Notes: generated by a model not told the origin, from the sequence alone. Positions 29,546 through 43,402 are shown, counted from the first letter of the stretch. The stretch: DNA of 64,000 nt from Cacajao melanocephalus (GCA_963573385.1 CAUYLG010039363.1:62001-126000); one strand, 5' to 3'. Made by a program: numbers and translations.

Positions 29546-30374
29546 AAGAAGGGACCTTTAAAATTTGAATCCAATATTTTTATCAAGTACTTGAGCTGTT
29601 TTTCAAATATTCTAATGTTTTGAATGCAATACCAAGAGAAATTCAGAAATAGCATTAAAATTTGTAGAGTTTCAGCTTACATTATGATAAAATTCTAGAG
29701 CAGAAATTCCATGAAGGCAAGAAAATATCTGGTTATGTTTTAAATGCAAAGGTCAGAAGTCTAGCTAGTGTTCTCTGACCTGCAGACACAAATGCCTTTT
29801 GTCTTGCTTTCCTTTTTGTCTGTTTTTAAGTATCTGATGTACTACATACCATAATTGCTAACAAATTTATTTTAAAATATTATATATAATGGGTTTATGT
29901 AATAATCAGGTAGAAAAAAATTTTTTAACTCTGGTTTCACAGATATGGACAAGAAACAAAGTTTCATAGTTAGATAAAGAGAAAAAGGAAGTTAAACTTA
30001 CCCATGGTAGCTCAAGAAAAAAAAAAAGACAGAAGCATTTTTTTTTTAATTAAGATATTTCAGAGCACAAATAAGTAAATTTGAACAGCACTTTTGAGAT
30101 TAGACAGCATTTCCCAAAGTATGTTCCATAGACTATCTTTCCAACAGGAATGCTGGCTGACAGCCAAGTATGTTTAGGAAACATGTCACCTACGTCTTCT
30201 TTAAAGGTCACAAAACATGAGCATTTTAAAGACTGAGAAGTTGTTCACTGAAGAAAGTTAATTCCTGGTTTAACTTAGTGTTTCTCAAATGGTTACAACC
30301 ACGGAAACTTTTCTTTTCTGGTAACATCTATTAACATTCATCAGCAATAATGTTGGAAAATAATAGTTTATTTA
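29546..30374. other. Unique DNA with hAT-like scraps
   Basis: 'gcatttcccaaagtatgttccatag' (about 30108) and 'tagtgtttctcaaatggttac' (about 30277) resemble degraded terminal sequences of hAT-type DNA transposons (MER5/Charlie kind). Neither is enough for a family call. Otherwise nothing recognised. Confidence 0.3.
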
Positions 30375-30495
30375 CTTCATAAACAAATCCTATGAAAAGG
30401 ACGACCTAATCCCTACTTTTTGATGATCTATTAAGGTCACAGAGTAACGAGTTGTCGAGCGAAGATTTGCACTCAGGTCTTCAGACAGTCCAGAG
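30375..30495 (+). mobile_element. MIR SINE 3' part
   Basis: 'attaaggtcacagagtaacgag...gaagatttgcactcaggtcttcagacagtccagag' follows the MIR segment GGTCACACAGCTAGTAAGTG to 'AACCCAGGCAGTCTGACTCC'. The first half is badly eroded. Confidence 0.55.
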
Positions 30496-31630
30496 GTCTT
30501 TTTCTTGTTGGCTACATTTCCTTTTTTTACCTACCAGCACAGTCATGCTCTGTTTATTTTTAACCCATGTGTCCCATGCTGGAGGAAATTGCTTGTGCTG
30601 CCACTTCATGCAGCACTTCAGGATTTTGTTCCAATTTTGAGAGAGAATTCTTGATAACAGAATTGCTGTGTTAAGTATTTGTTTAAAGCTAAAGCTGAAA
30701 ATCACTCATGAGTAACACAGGCAGTTAAATGGTACCATCTGGAGCAAGAGGCATCTCTAAGTATCCTTATTTAAGAACCAGTTTACAAATAACAACAGAC
30801 CCCTGGAATTAAGCAGTTAGCTCCTTTGTCATGGATAACAGCATTCAAGGGAAATAGCTTGCTTCATTGATTTTGAATCATTACAAAGAGAGATACCAGG
30901 ATATTTTGGCTGTTTCATTAGAAATACCAAGATGAGGATCTTTCAAATCAATAATATTGAGAGTAAGAGATAATCCAGTGGGTGTACTCTAGTTTACAGA
31001 TGCAAACAAAGAACAACATTTCATATTTAGAAGAAGAGAAAGGAAATTAAACTGACCTAAAGAAAGAATGGATGCAGTTTTGGAAATAGAAAAAGACTTA
31101 TTTCATTGTATATAGAAATATTGTATAAATTAGACAAAGTTTCTAGTCATTGCTTGCTGCACACTGTTTTAACTTTATGCTTTGCTTGTCTGCACATTAT
31201 TCATCAAAATCATATTTTGCTTATTTGTACTGTGCATGGCATATTGTATAGGCTCAAGAAATATCTGTGGAATGGCTATACATAAAAATAGAGACAGAGG
31301 TATATACGACAGAGTACAATCAAAGACTATCACCACAAAATAAAGAAATACAAAGGAACTGTGGAGCTTAGAAACTCAGGGCTTCCTTGGGGCAATGTTT
31401 TCCTGTCTTAAAATGGTAATATTTGTACTGCACTCTGAGATAAACAGACCAACACTGCTCAACACCAAAGAAGACCAGCCAGGGCCTTTGGCCACTCAAG
31501 GGCTTACAAGATCATACTCAGGCCTGTGGGGATCAATGTGTGCACAAGAGACTAAAATACTCTTTCATTTGTCCTCCATCACATGCATAGACATCATTGA
31601 AAGCAGATTTTTTTGATGTGACTTCCCCTG
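30496..31630. other. Unique DNA, nothing firm
   Basis: No exon or RNA gene recognised. A possible L2 3' remnant lies near 31180-31280 ('actgtgcatggcatattgtataggctcaagaaatatctgtgg'). Confidence 0.4.
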
Positions 31631-31906
31631 CAGTGCTTTGGGAGGTTGAGGCAGGAGGATGGCTTGAGCCCAAGAGTTTGAGACAAACTTGGGCAACATA
31701 GTGAGACCCCATCTCTACAGATAAATAAATAAAAATTAAACTCTGAATTTGGTGGCATGCACCTGTAGTCCAAGCTATTTGGCAGGCTAAGGTGGGAGGA
31801 TCCCTTGAACCCAGAAGGTCAAGGCTGCAGTGAGCCATGATAACACTAATGCCCTAGCCTGAGCAATAGAATGAGACTCTGTCTCAAAAACAAACAAACA
31901 AACAAA
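31631..31906 (+). mobile_element. Old Alu (J-like), 5' truncated
   Basis: Begins at AGTGCTTTGGGAGGTTGAGG without the first 30 or so bases and ends CTGTCTCAAAAACAAACAAAC. The high divergence and the diagnostic style 'caaacttgggcaacatagtgagaccccatctc' fit the AluJ class. Confidence 0.9.
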
Positions 31907-31970
31907 GTGGACCTCATCAGTGTCTCGGAGAGATAAAGAAGGTAAAGTATGTGGATTAAAACTGCTGAGA

Positions 31971-33933
<1,963 letters not shown>

Positions 33934-34006
33934 TTTAGCTCACTAACTCACTCAGATTTTAGTATTAAATTTTAGCTATCACTAACTCAAATTTTAGTAT
34001 TAAATT
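33934..34006. repeat. Two-copy 37-bp tandem duplication
   Basis: 'tttagctcactaactcactc' at 33934 recurs as 'tttagctatcactaactc' at 33971, both continuing into 'attttagtattaaat'. The copies differ by small indels. Confidence 0.75.
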
Positions 34007-34090
34007 GTAAGATAGAGTTTAAAATTATATGAAAATAATGTAATAATCAGTGTCTGATTCCTCCTGAAACCATATTATTTCCACAGGAAC

Positions 34091-34499
34091 TGATAGGGTT
34101 TGGATGTTTCGTCTCCTTGAAATGTAACCTCCAAAGTTGGAGGTGGGTCTCCTGGGAGGTGTTTGGGTCATGGGAATGGATCCTTTATGAATGGTTTGAT
34201 GCTGTCCTCATGATAATGAGTGAGTTCTCGCTCTATGAGTTCACATGAGTTCTGCTTATTTAAAAGAGCCGGATACCTCCTCCCTCTCTCTCTTGCTTCA
34301 TCTCTTGCCTCCTGATACACCAGCTCCCCTTTCACCTTCCGCCATGACTGTAAACTCCCAGAGGTCTTTACCAGAAGCAGATCCCAGCACCATGCTTCTT
34401 GTATAGCCTGCAGAACTATGAGCCAAAATAAGTATCTTTTCTTCATAAATAACCCAGTATTAGGTATTTCTTTATAGTAACACAAAATGGACTAACATA
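34091..34499 (+). repeat. 5' LTR of second MaLR
   Basis: MST-like landmarks: GGAGGTGTTTGGGTCATGG, GTGAGTTCTCGCTCTATGAG, TTTAAAAGAGCC, 'ccgccatgactgtaaac', CTTCATAAATAACCCAGT. The 105-codon minus frame at 34168-34485 is antisense chance. Confidence 0.9.
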
Positions 34500-35002
34500 G
34501 AAAATTGGTACTGGGAAGCGAGGCATTTTTATAAAGATACCTGAAGATGTGGAAGTGCTTTGGAACTGGGTGACAGGGAGAGGCTGGAAGAGTTTGGAGG
34601 GCTCAAAAGATGACGGGAAGATGAGGGAAAGTTTGGAACTTCTTAGGGACTGGTTAAATTGTTATAACCAAAATGCTAACAGAAATATGGATAGTAAAGG
34701 CAAAGCTGAAGAAGTCTCATATTGAAATGATGAACTTATTGGGAACTAAAGCAAAAATCATCCTTGTCACTCTGTACCAAAGAACTTGGGTGCATTGTGT
34801 CCTTGCCCTAGGTATCTATGGAAGTTTGAATTTAAGAATGATGACTTAGGATACCTGGCAGAAGAAATTTCTAAGCAGCGAAGTGTTAAAGATGTGGCCT
34901 GGCTGCTTCTAACAGCCAATGATAAGATATGGGAGTGAAGAAATGCCTTAAAGTTGGAGCTTATGATTAAAAAGGAAGCAAAACATAAAAGCTATCTTAT
35001 AG

Positions 35003-35290
35003 TAATGACTGAGCTCTCTATGAGTTCACATGAGATTTGGTTGTTTAAAAGAGCCTAGTACCTCCTCCCTCTCTCTCTCTCTTGATTCCCCTCTTGCCAT
35101 GTAATATATTGTATCAGCTTCCCTCCTCCCTTGTGCCATGATTGTAAGCTCCCTGAGCCCTCCCTAGAAGCACATGCCAACACATGCTTCCTGAATGCCC
35201 TGACAAACCATAAGCCAATATAAACCTCTTTTCTTCATAAATTATCCACTTTCAGGTATTCCTTTATAGCAAAGCAAACAGACTAACACA
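35003..35290 (+). repeat. 3' LTR of second MaLR, lacking its 5' end
   Basis: Starts mid-LTR at 'atagtaatgactgagctctc' (equivalent to 'gataatgagtgagttctcgc' in the 5' LTR) and is collinear to the end GCAAACAGACTAACACA. Confidence 0.9.
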
Positions 35291-35547
35291 GGAGCCACAG
35301 CATGTGAAAATATGCACATACTTGCAGGCACCCCATTACATTGGCATATACATACCATACACATATACACATTAACCTGCTTTAGAAATCATTATCTAAT
35401 TGTGGTGAGTGGGAAAGAGTTTATATGAGAACATTAATTTCTAAATTATGTCTGGTTTAAGCTAAAACTACAATTTATATGAAGAGGCTGAATTTCTTTA
35501 GTTTATAGGGAGACACATTTTTCTAATTTATATGAAGAAGATACATT

Positions 35548-35745
35548 TACAATAATTAATAATGATCACTTATATAAAACTTATTATGTGTCAGCCTCTG
35601 CACTAAGCATTTTAGATATATACACTCATTTAATTATTTCAAGCACTGATGAGATATGTTCTATCATCATCCCCATTTAATAGATAAGGAAATTAAAGCA
35701 CAGAGTTTAAAGAATTCAAACTATGTCAAGCTTACAGGGCAACCC
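35548..35745 (+). mobile_element. MIR SINE
   Basis: 'cttattatgtgtcagcctctgcactaagcattttagatatatacactcatttaat...atccccatttaatagataaggaaattaaagcacagag' follows MIR from CTTACTATGTGCCAGGCACT through AGGCACAGAGAGG. One of the better preserved MIRs here. Confidence 0.85.
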
Positions 35746-35864
35746 CCAATCTCAACTTCAGCCTCTCTCTATCCCATGAGTTTTAATTTTTATAACACTT
35801 ATACTTTAAAATGTTGTTTATGTATTTATCTGCATGTTTATTGCCTGTATTCTCATATAAAAAG

Positions 35865-36370
35865 AAATCCAAACATGTTTAAGGAGTTAATGAATTTAAC
35901 AAGAATCAATCATTTACCTAATACTACATTAAGTGCTGAGATAACATGTTGATTAAGATAGATCCGTCTTCCAGGAAATCATATGATAATAGAGGAAAAA
36001 GATAAGTAAAGAAGTAATAAAATCACAATATAATAAATACTCTGAAAAAGTTCTACTGTAGAGGATAGAAAATGAATATCATTGAAGAGAAGAACATGTG
36101 GATCAGGAAAGCGTCTGCGAAAAGGATACAGCATTTGCAAAGCTTCAGGAGCAATAACCAGTAAGAACAGTCAGTAATTGTATCCCTTGAAACATGGAGC
36201 AAATCTGGGGGGAATTTTCAAGAAATGAGACTGGAAATAGAGGCTGGGAAAGGGTCTCAAAGGAGTTTATGAATCAGGCTAACAACATGATCATTCTGGC
36301 TAGATCGTAGAGGACTGGTTAGGGAACAGTAGGCTTGGGAGGAGAAACATCAATGACTAGGATGCCTTAA
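35865..36370 (-). mobile_element. L2 LINE, 3' half
   Basis: Reverse-complement L2: 'gaatttaacaagaatcaatcatttacc...tacattaagtgctgag' (3' terminus), 'gtctgcgaaaaggatacagcatttgcaaagc' (GCAAAGGCCCTGAGG region) and 'catgatcattctggctagatcgtagaggactggttaggg'. The long collinearity supports the call despite divergence. Confidence 0.75.
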
Positions 36371-37190
36371 CCAGGATAATGTTAAATTATGTACAGATAA
36401 CCCCAGAGCTCATTGCTTCATCACAATAGAATTTTTTTTTCTTACAGAAAGTCTAAAATAGCTGTTTCTTATTGATGGGTGGATTTACATAAGAAGTCAG
36501 GAATTCAGGTCTAGGCTACATTTCCCAGTCTCTCATGTTTCTGCTCTGTTTTGCCTTATTTGTTGTTCTTTTACTGAAATTTGGTTATCTTTTATTTCAT
36601 TTTGAATAAGTATCCTTTTGTACACTATTAAGTGCCACCGAGTAGCAGAATACAGTAGTGTGTCTTAATCAACACTTATTTTTAATTCCTAGCATGCAGA
36701 GACTAGAAGCATAAGAAAAAAAAAATAACACTTCCCAGATTCCCTTGCAGCTAAGGTTCAAGACATGATTTAGGTTTCACATACTGGCATAAGTATCTAA
36801 TTTAGAACTTGGTCATGTGAAAAGGCAGGAGATATAAAATCTGTCTTACTGATATGCCATATTACTGATGTAGTTACTGGCAGAAGTACCTATTCTAGAG
36901 CACCTAGTTATAAGAGCAGCTCTCTGGTTCAGCAAATTCCTGATCACGGCAGAGGCAGCAGCTCCATGGTTACTTCATTTCTGTGAAATGGTTTGGAGAG
37001 TTGTTTCAGCATTCAGCTTCAAACTTACTTTCTACTCTCTCAGTGATTTATGAGCTACCATTATCTTTCAATAAATCACTTTCTGCTTTCCTTAACTAGA
37101 CTGGATTCTGTTGTCTGTAACAAAAAACTTGGATCATTATGAGTTACATCAGTTATATCAGCCAAAATAATACCCAAGGCAGTTTCACGT
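36371..37190. other. Possible old LTR at about 36690-37140, otherwise unique
   Basis: 'cttcccagattcccttgcagctaagg' followed by 'ggtcatgtgaaaaggcaggag' and a 3' end 'caataaatcactttctgctttcc...ggattctgttgtctgtaac' resembles an old ERVL-type LTR with a polyadenylation signal. The family is not certain. Confidence 0.4.
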
Positions 37191-37198
37191 GAGCTAGC

Positions 37199-37247
37199 TG
37201 TGTCTGTGTGTGTGTGTGCATGTGTGTGTGTGTGCGTGCATGTGCAG
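37199..37247 (+). repeat. (TG)n microsatellite
   Basis: Alternating purine-pyrimidine run, TG repeats interrupted by CA and CG steps (TGTGTGTGCATGTGTG...GCGTGCATG). Z-DNA-prone and probably length-variable. Confidence 0.9.
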
Positions 37248-37249
37248 GC

Positions 37250-37280
37250 GATGAGCTAGCTCCACCCAAGCTAGCTCATC
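37250..37280. other. Perfect 12-bp inverted repeat (hairpin)
   Basis: GATGAGCTAGCT at 37250-37261 and its exact reverse complement at 37269-37280, with a 7-nt loop CCACCCA. It lies 3 bp after the TG tract and just before a TATATAAAAGG motif at 37284-37294. Another copy of GAGCTAGCT lies upstream of the TG tract at about 37192. Confidence 0.85.
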
Positions 37281-37299
37281 TTATATATAAAAGGCTATA

Positions 37300-39265
37300 A
37301 GGCAACAGCTACATCTTTGAAGAGTGGTGCCTACAGAAACTCTCAACCCCCTCACTTTCCTCTGTTGTGCTTTTTGGATTTCTTTCCTAATTTTCTTTTC
37401 CACTCAACTAATATTTCCTGTGACTATCTCTTATCCCCAACTTTCTCTTAAATGTACCCAATAATAGCTGAGTAAACAGCATCAAAAAGACTATGATGAA
37501 CAACTATGTTCATTCCACATGGCCCAGTTCCCTCCTTCTAGTGCATGGTTCTTATCAGGGGAGGTGTGACATTCTAAACTCAGATACTTGTTCTACCTCC
37601 CATTCTTATTTTTTCAAAAATAAGATCTTTGACTCTGATGTAATCAAATTCCAGGTAATTCTCAGTCAAGTTTCGTTCTAAAATATAAATTCATCTAACT
37701 TCAGTAATCAAAAGCCATCATTAGCATTTATTTATGTGTTCATAGGTAGATCTAAATAGAAAATAATAGATCTAAAATTTAGGTGTCCATGATTCTTAGA
37801 GAGAAGGGTGAGTAGAAAGTATAAATAACATAGCAGGACCATTTTTACCCAACTTCCGCATCCCACTTGTACTTATTAGCCATTAAAGGCCCTGAAAAAA
37901 ATCTCAAAAGTCCCATGTGCTTGTGTAATCCACATGATATCAGATCTGTGTCAAAGACTTAAACAGTAACACCTGGTCCACTGCCTCCCAGAATGACTGT
38001 TTAACGTGCCAAAAAGAAAGGTCATGGCTTCCTTGTTTCTGCCCAGTGGAGTAGCTGTTTTTAGTTTGGGTTTTTTCCACCAAAGAGACCTTAAAATTTC
38101 TCCCGTAGCCACAACATGCATAAAGAACACAGACAAAGATTTCCGGGATAGAATGACAGAGAACTGTAGCGCCACACAGCTCCAGCCAACATTTGGCAGA
38201 GTATAATGGAGAATAGTAAAACCTCCCATAGAATTCAATTAATAAAGACTCAGTACTTAAAGACTGCTTTGAGGCTGTGTATAATAAAATACCAGTGTAA
38301 CAGGGTGCCTGGAATGCCTGGTGAGGCAGGGCTTTAATTTGTTTTACTGAGCAGAGTGCCAGCTGCCTCTCTGTTTAGGCAGAGGTTAAAAAAAAAGAAA
38401 GCCGTCTTGGAGCCTATCTTCTCTACCCTGTGCACAGTTACACAGTTATGTAAATGTAGGCATAAAGTCACTAAATGAACAAATCTTCTACAAGATTTAG
38501 CAGGCTTCACCTAACTCTTGGTAATCAGAGCCCCCAAAATGGGTGCACCAGTTTGCATAAAAAACTCTTGGCAAATAAAGAAAGCAAAATTTAAACCACT
38601 TTCCTGAGATGGGAAATTAGGAAAAACCATTTAAATTAGGAAAAACCCAGGGGAAAGATAGCCCTAACTAAATTCTGCTGACACATAAGATCCCTAAGGA
38701 GAACTCGCTGTCAGGGAAGAGAGAGAGTATATATGGTTGACTTGGGCTCAATGGAATTTCCTAAGGAGAGAAATTCCTTATTGTTCTAATTTATAACTGC
38801 AGAAACAGTGACTGCAAGCTATGATTTGGGGCTCAAATAGGAAGTACCAGCATAGTTTGCACAAGGATCTGAACCATTTAATGTATTATCACTAGAGAAC
38901 CAATAATGTTCAATAGTAACCCTATGGTAGCAAAGATACAATAAACTGGTTATACCTTTCTGGTATACTTCTTCCACTTGGCTTTCAGGAGCAGTGCTGA
39001 CATGTACAAGGCTCAGTCCAAGCCTTGCAGATCCAATGTCTTCTTGGCCTTGTTTGTACTTATGTACAGACTTCTTAGTATATTACATTGTTGAAATGTG
39101 ATGGTACAAGATAATGTAAACGACAAAGTAAAAATTGTAATCCAGAACCTGGATCTAGGAGAAATGCTAAAGGCAATTTTTCCAGTCATATCAGGTAATT
39201 ATTTCAGAGATGTAGAGTGTGGTTGGGGTTTAATAAACTTGGTGTGATGAAAGGAACTTAAGGAG
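37300..39265. other. Unique DNA, no gene recognised
   Basis: No repeat family recognised. ORFs at 37493-37681 (+), 38006-38206 (+) and 37951-38238 (-) have no familiar motif. A 19-bp tandem doublet AAATTAGGAAAAACC lies at about 38614-38647. Confidence 0.5.
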
Positions 39266-39848
39266 ACCTCCAATGGTTTGCATCTCCTGGTGTCTCTTTG
39301 TGTCCATGCCTTTACGTAACCTCCCCATCTTGAGTGTATGTGGGATCTATGACTTGCTTCTAATCAGTAGGATAAGGGAAAGGTGTTATGATGCTATTTT
39401 CATGATTATGTTGTGATACATAAGACTCAGTGATAGCAGGCTAGAGAAAGAGATTCTCCTCGCTGACTTAATAAGTAAGCAGCCATGGGTGAAGAAGCCT
39501 AAATGGCAGGAAATTGAAGGTGACTTGTAGAAACTGCAAGTGTCCTCTAGAACCTAAGGGTGATCTCCAGATGACACTCAGCAAAACCTGCATCAGTCAT
39601 ACAGCTTCAAGAAGATGAATTCTTCCAACAAGCTGAAAGAACTTCCAAACAGATTTTTCCCCGGTCAAACCTTCAAATGGGAACACAACCCTTTGAACAA
39701 CTTGATTGCAATCTTATAAAACTCGAAACAGAGGACTCAGTTAAACCATGGTCAGACTCCTGAACCACAGATGTGAGACAAGAAATAAGTGTTGTTTTAA
39801 GTCATTAATTTGAAGTAATTTGTTACATAGCAATAGAAAACTTTCACA
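39266..39848 (+). mobile_element. MLT1-type MaLR LTR (long, old subfamily)
   Basis: 'cctccccatcttgagtgtatgtgggatctatgacttgcttctaatcagtaggat' opens the recognisable part. It continues through 'agctgaaagaacttccaaacag', 'cttgattgcaatcttataaa' and ends 'tgttttaagtcattaatttgaagtaatttgttacatagcaatagaaaac'. The order and end match older MLT1 LTRs. No internal part follows. Confidence 0.8.
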
Positions 39849-41769
39849 ACATTACTCTTGATGAACCCCCATTCAGAATGGCCCTAAGCTGGCAGCCTCC
39901 ACCTCGGACAGGCAGATGACTCTAGCTGGGATCCAAATGTTTCCTGTGAAGAAACTAGGATTCTGGAGAAGGAACTTCCATCAGCATAATATTTTCTCAG
40001 ATGTTTTGCTGAGAAAGTATTTTTGAGCTTACTGCATAAAATGTAATTCTGTAAGACATAATGTGTCTGAGTGCTCTTTTTCATCAGCCCTCAAATCTCC
40101 AAGGAGCTCATTCCTGTCCCTTCCTTTAGAGACAAGGGACACATAGCTCCTGCAATTACAGAGGATAGAAATGAAGGTTTAAGTAAGAGAAAAGATGTTG
40201 AAATAGCAAAGGAAGAACCATTCACCTAATCAACATTCCTACTTCTTACAGTTACTTTCAGTTAAAAAATCTCTAGCAATCCTCAAAAGAGTTGCATGCA
40301 TAAGCAACCCCCATAATACTGGGTTGTGTGTGAAGGAGACTTTAAGCGTGATGTGCTAGCAATCATCCTCATATCTACAACGGCTCAGGAATTCACTGGA
40401 AATATCAGAGAAGTTTTCAGGGACATGCTGGACACATATCCTTTACATATAATTTATATTTGGTCAACTATGTATAGTTTCATCATCATTTTAATAATTT
40501 TTATTGTCTATTGTAAGAATTCACTTTTTTCTCCTGATATCTCAATGTTACTTCAGCAAAGATCTTTTCACATCTCAAAGGCTCTGAGTGGGAAAAGTCC
40601 TCAGATCTCTGTCATTCAATGAAAGGTACCCCATATCCTCATTGACTCTCTAAGCTTCTGAGAAAGCTCCAGAAAAGCCTTTTTTCTCCCCAGTTTGTCT
40701 ACCTTCCATAAGTTTAGGCTTTAAATACAAAACAAACCAACAAAGAGTAGACACAGTTTTCTTTTGGGACTCTGACCAGTTTACCATTTATTCCTGCCAC
40801 AAAAAGGGGTCAAGACCTTCACAAGGAAAGGAGTTCAGAACTCAGAGCACAAAACCTGACAAACTTCTTGAGTTTTTGGGAGGAGTGACGAGCGAGACTT
40901 CTCACATCTTCCAGGTTCATGTGATGGAGGACATAGGACAAACTAATACCAGCAAAATATCTTGCCACTTCATACCAGGTTAAATATCCTTTATATACAG
41001 ATAACTTAAGTGGTGGCTGATACCTCACCATCAGCGTAAAGGATCTAGTATTTAGACTGACAAAACCAGGTAAACAGTGACACCAGCATAATACTGTCAG
41101 TTCTGCCTAAAAGTATCATAAGTTAGGAATGCTTCAGGGAAAAGAGAGGAAGACAATTGTTTTATTAGAAACCAACAGAAACAGGCAGGTAAACTCTTGG
41201 CACTGAGGAGTAATGGGGAAAGAAAACATTTAGCATCCACCTCCCCACCCCTTCACCAAGCTTCTGCCATTCTCCTGTATTACTGTCCAGCCTTTGACCT
41301 CCCATGCTGACTCCCAAGCAACAGGTACAACCATTGCCTTTGGGACTTGGGTTAATAACTGTCCCTACTGCCCAATCCTTGAGGGGTGGGAAGTTGGGAA
41401 GTCCTTGATTTTATTGTTATTAGTGTGATGATTTTTTGTTTTTCCAAGCTGGATCTTTGAATTTTTTTCTCAATTCATTTTTGTCCCAAAGGAAACATTG
41501 TTTTTCAAGGTGATTCAATTCTACTACACTGTACAGATTTTATGGCATTATTAGATTAAATAGGCCTTATGGACTTACCTTGGGAACCCAAACACCATTT
41601 ATAGCCTTTCTGTGGGGAAAATTAATTTTAAGTTCTAAACTACCAGCTCCACAAAAAGCTCATGAGTAAACCAGTTATACCCTTTTTAATTTTTAATTTT
41701 TTTGTTTTGGCCTCGCATTTGCCCGTGAGAGAAGCAGCCACACCAGAACAAACTGCATTCTTTTAAGTA
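39849..41769. other. Unique DNA, no gene recognised
   Basis: Frames of 98 codons (40326-40622, +) and 70 codons (40819-41031, -) were inspected. Neither shows a domain I recognise. The 98-codon frame holds a hydrophobic stretch of about 20 residues but no splice or start context to support a gene. Confidence 0.45.
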
Positions 41770-42210
41770 ACTTCTTTTGTCAGTTAGAATGCTCTTGTCT
41801 GTAAGTAACAGAAGACCCTGCTAAATGTGGCTTAACCAATAAGGATATTTATTATGACATTCAGCAAGAAGTCCAGAGAGAAGTAGATCTAAGAATTGGC
41901 TCAGCAGTCTAACAAATGCCTTAAAGTACCTAAGCACTTTCTAACCTCCCTGCTTTCCCATGCTCTGCATGTCATCAATCTTCCTCATCCCCGACCCCTA
42001 GGCAGTAGAAACTCTATGCATCACATCCTTATAACGGCATCCAAAGGCAGGAAATGAAAGGGATGGAGGTGTTTTCTCTGCATGCATATTTCTTTTATTA
42101 GGAAGAAACCTTTCCCAGGAGTCCTGCAACAGATTTTCTCTCAGCTTCTATTGGCCAGACCTCAGTCAAAGTGAATGCCAAATGAATCCATAATGAAAGC
42201 AGAATATAGA
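41770..42210. mobile_element. Probable ancient repeat, family unknown
   Basis: 'gttagaatgctcttgtctgtaagtaacagaagacc', 'tggcttaaccaataaggatatttattatgacattcagcaagaagtccagag' and 'catccaaaggcaggaaatgaaaggg' follow the order of an old interspersed repeat seen in reverse. I cannot name it. Confidence 0.4.
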
Positions 42211-42462
42211 TCATCTTTAATGAAAGCATTAGGGATGATATCTATTGTGACATATATCCTTCATATTTCATATCCTGTGCTGGGAGTAGGGCACATCCTT
42301 GCTGAGCACATTTTCCCCAAACTTGAACCAAATTAGGGTTCAGTTAGGAAAGAAGAGGGGACTGGTTGTTGGTAGGTAACAAATAGCATATGTCATAGTG
42401 TAATTTTACTCCTTTTTATTTCCTTTTTTAAGAGGTTTACTCTAGACTGGTAACATATGGCA

Positions 42463-42525
42463 CTGGGCTGCAAAGATGAGACTTTAATGGGACACCAAAA
42501 ACATTAACAAAATGCATGCTAAATT
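42463..42525 (+). repeat. Donor copy of a 60-bp dispersed duplication
   Basis: 'ggctgcaaagatgagacttt...aacattaacaaaatgcatgctaaatt' recurs about 876 bp downstream at 43342-43402 with about 85% identity by eye. Treated as donor because only the downstream copy has flanking duplicates. Confidence 0.6.
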
Positions 42526-43341
42526 ACAATGCTATGGTTGTGCTGCAAATGTGATGTTGTGAAATTATAATCCTGATTAGACAGTATAAATTGTGCACTG
42601 CTATCTGGATGTTAGAGTGATTCATTGAGCTTAAAAACAGAAAGCATAGACAGCTCCCTAGTGCTAGCAATGTTCACTTTTCATTGACCTATGTCCAATG
42701 AGCCAAAAGATAACCCATGTGGAATTCTCATATAAATGAGAATGTTAGTTAATATGCTACTTACTATACATTGAAATCATGGCAGCTTTTCAATGATTAG
42801 TGACACAGAAAATATTTGCCCAGGGACTGTTAGCAGTAGTTTTTTCCAAAGCAATATCCCCTGAATGAGAGCCAAGTACAACCAACAGCAAAATCACCAA
42901 GGATCCTCTTCTTCAGTAATAAGCCCAGAGGTTCTTTTCACTAAAAATTATTACTCCTTCTGTAAAAATTCTACTCTTTATCACAAGGTTATGTAAAAAT
43001 AATTCATGGCTTAGAAAACAGAGCTGAAGTTAACGCCTTTGTCTCAACAAGATTTTGTAACTCCTGCCATAGACCCTATAGAAGAGAGCTGTGTTCCATA
43101 CCAACCCAATTCCAGTGAAGTAGTCAGACAGAGGCAATGTTACAGCCAAACTCAATTATATATGTCTGCAACAAAGCTGCAACATTTCAATACATAGAAT
43201 GTCAAAGTCAAAGGTCTACTAAAGCTTTTTCTTGAATACAATAGTCTATGGAAGAGAGGGTGGCCCTTCTAAAATCATACTGCTATTTAGAACTTTATGA
43301 CAAGATGTGGGTCTGAGAGAGGTCATGTCCTCTCTCCTCTA

Positions 43342-43402
43342 GGCTCCAAAGGTGAGACTTAATGGATACAAAACACCTTAACAAAATGCATGCTAAATTT
43401 TC
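43342..43402 (+). repeat. Downstream copy, flanked by an 11-bp direct repeat
   Basis: 'ggctccaaaggtgagacttaatgg...ccttaacaaaatgcatgctaaat' is bordered by TCTCTCCTCTA at 43331-43341 and again at 43403-43413. That arrangement looks like a target duplication around a short inserted copy. Confidence 0.6.

Larger units (their letters stand above)
34091..35290 (+). mobile_element. MST-type MaLR element, internally deleted
   Basis: 5' LTR 34091-34499 (TGATAGGGTTTGGATG to GGACTAACATA), about 500 bp of MaLR internal sequence (34500-35002), then a 5'-truncated 3' LTR (35003-35290) ending GACTAACACA. Flanks GGAAC (34086-34090) and GGAGC (35291-35295) are a target duplication with one change. About two thirds of the internal region and the first 120 or so bases of the 3' LTR are missing as one deletion. 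No coding capacity remains. Distinct in LTR type from the element at 11727. Confidence 0.9.

Noticed and set aside
40326..40622. 98-codon ORF with a hydrophobic segment
   Set aside because: No known domain, no recognisable promoter or splice signals, and a length expected by chance over 64 kb of AT-rich DNA.
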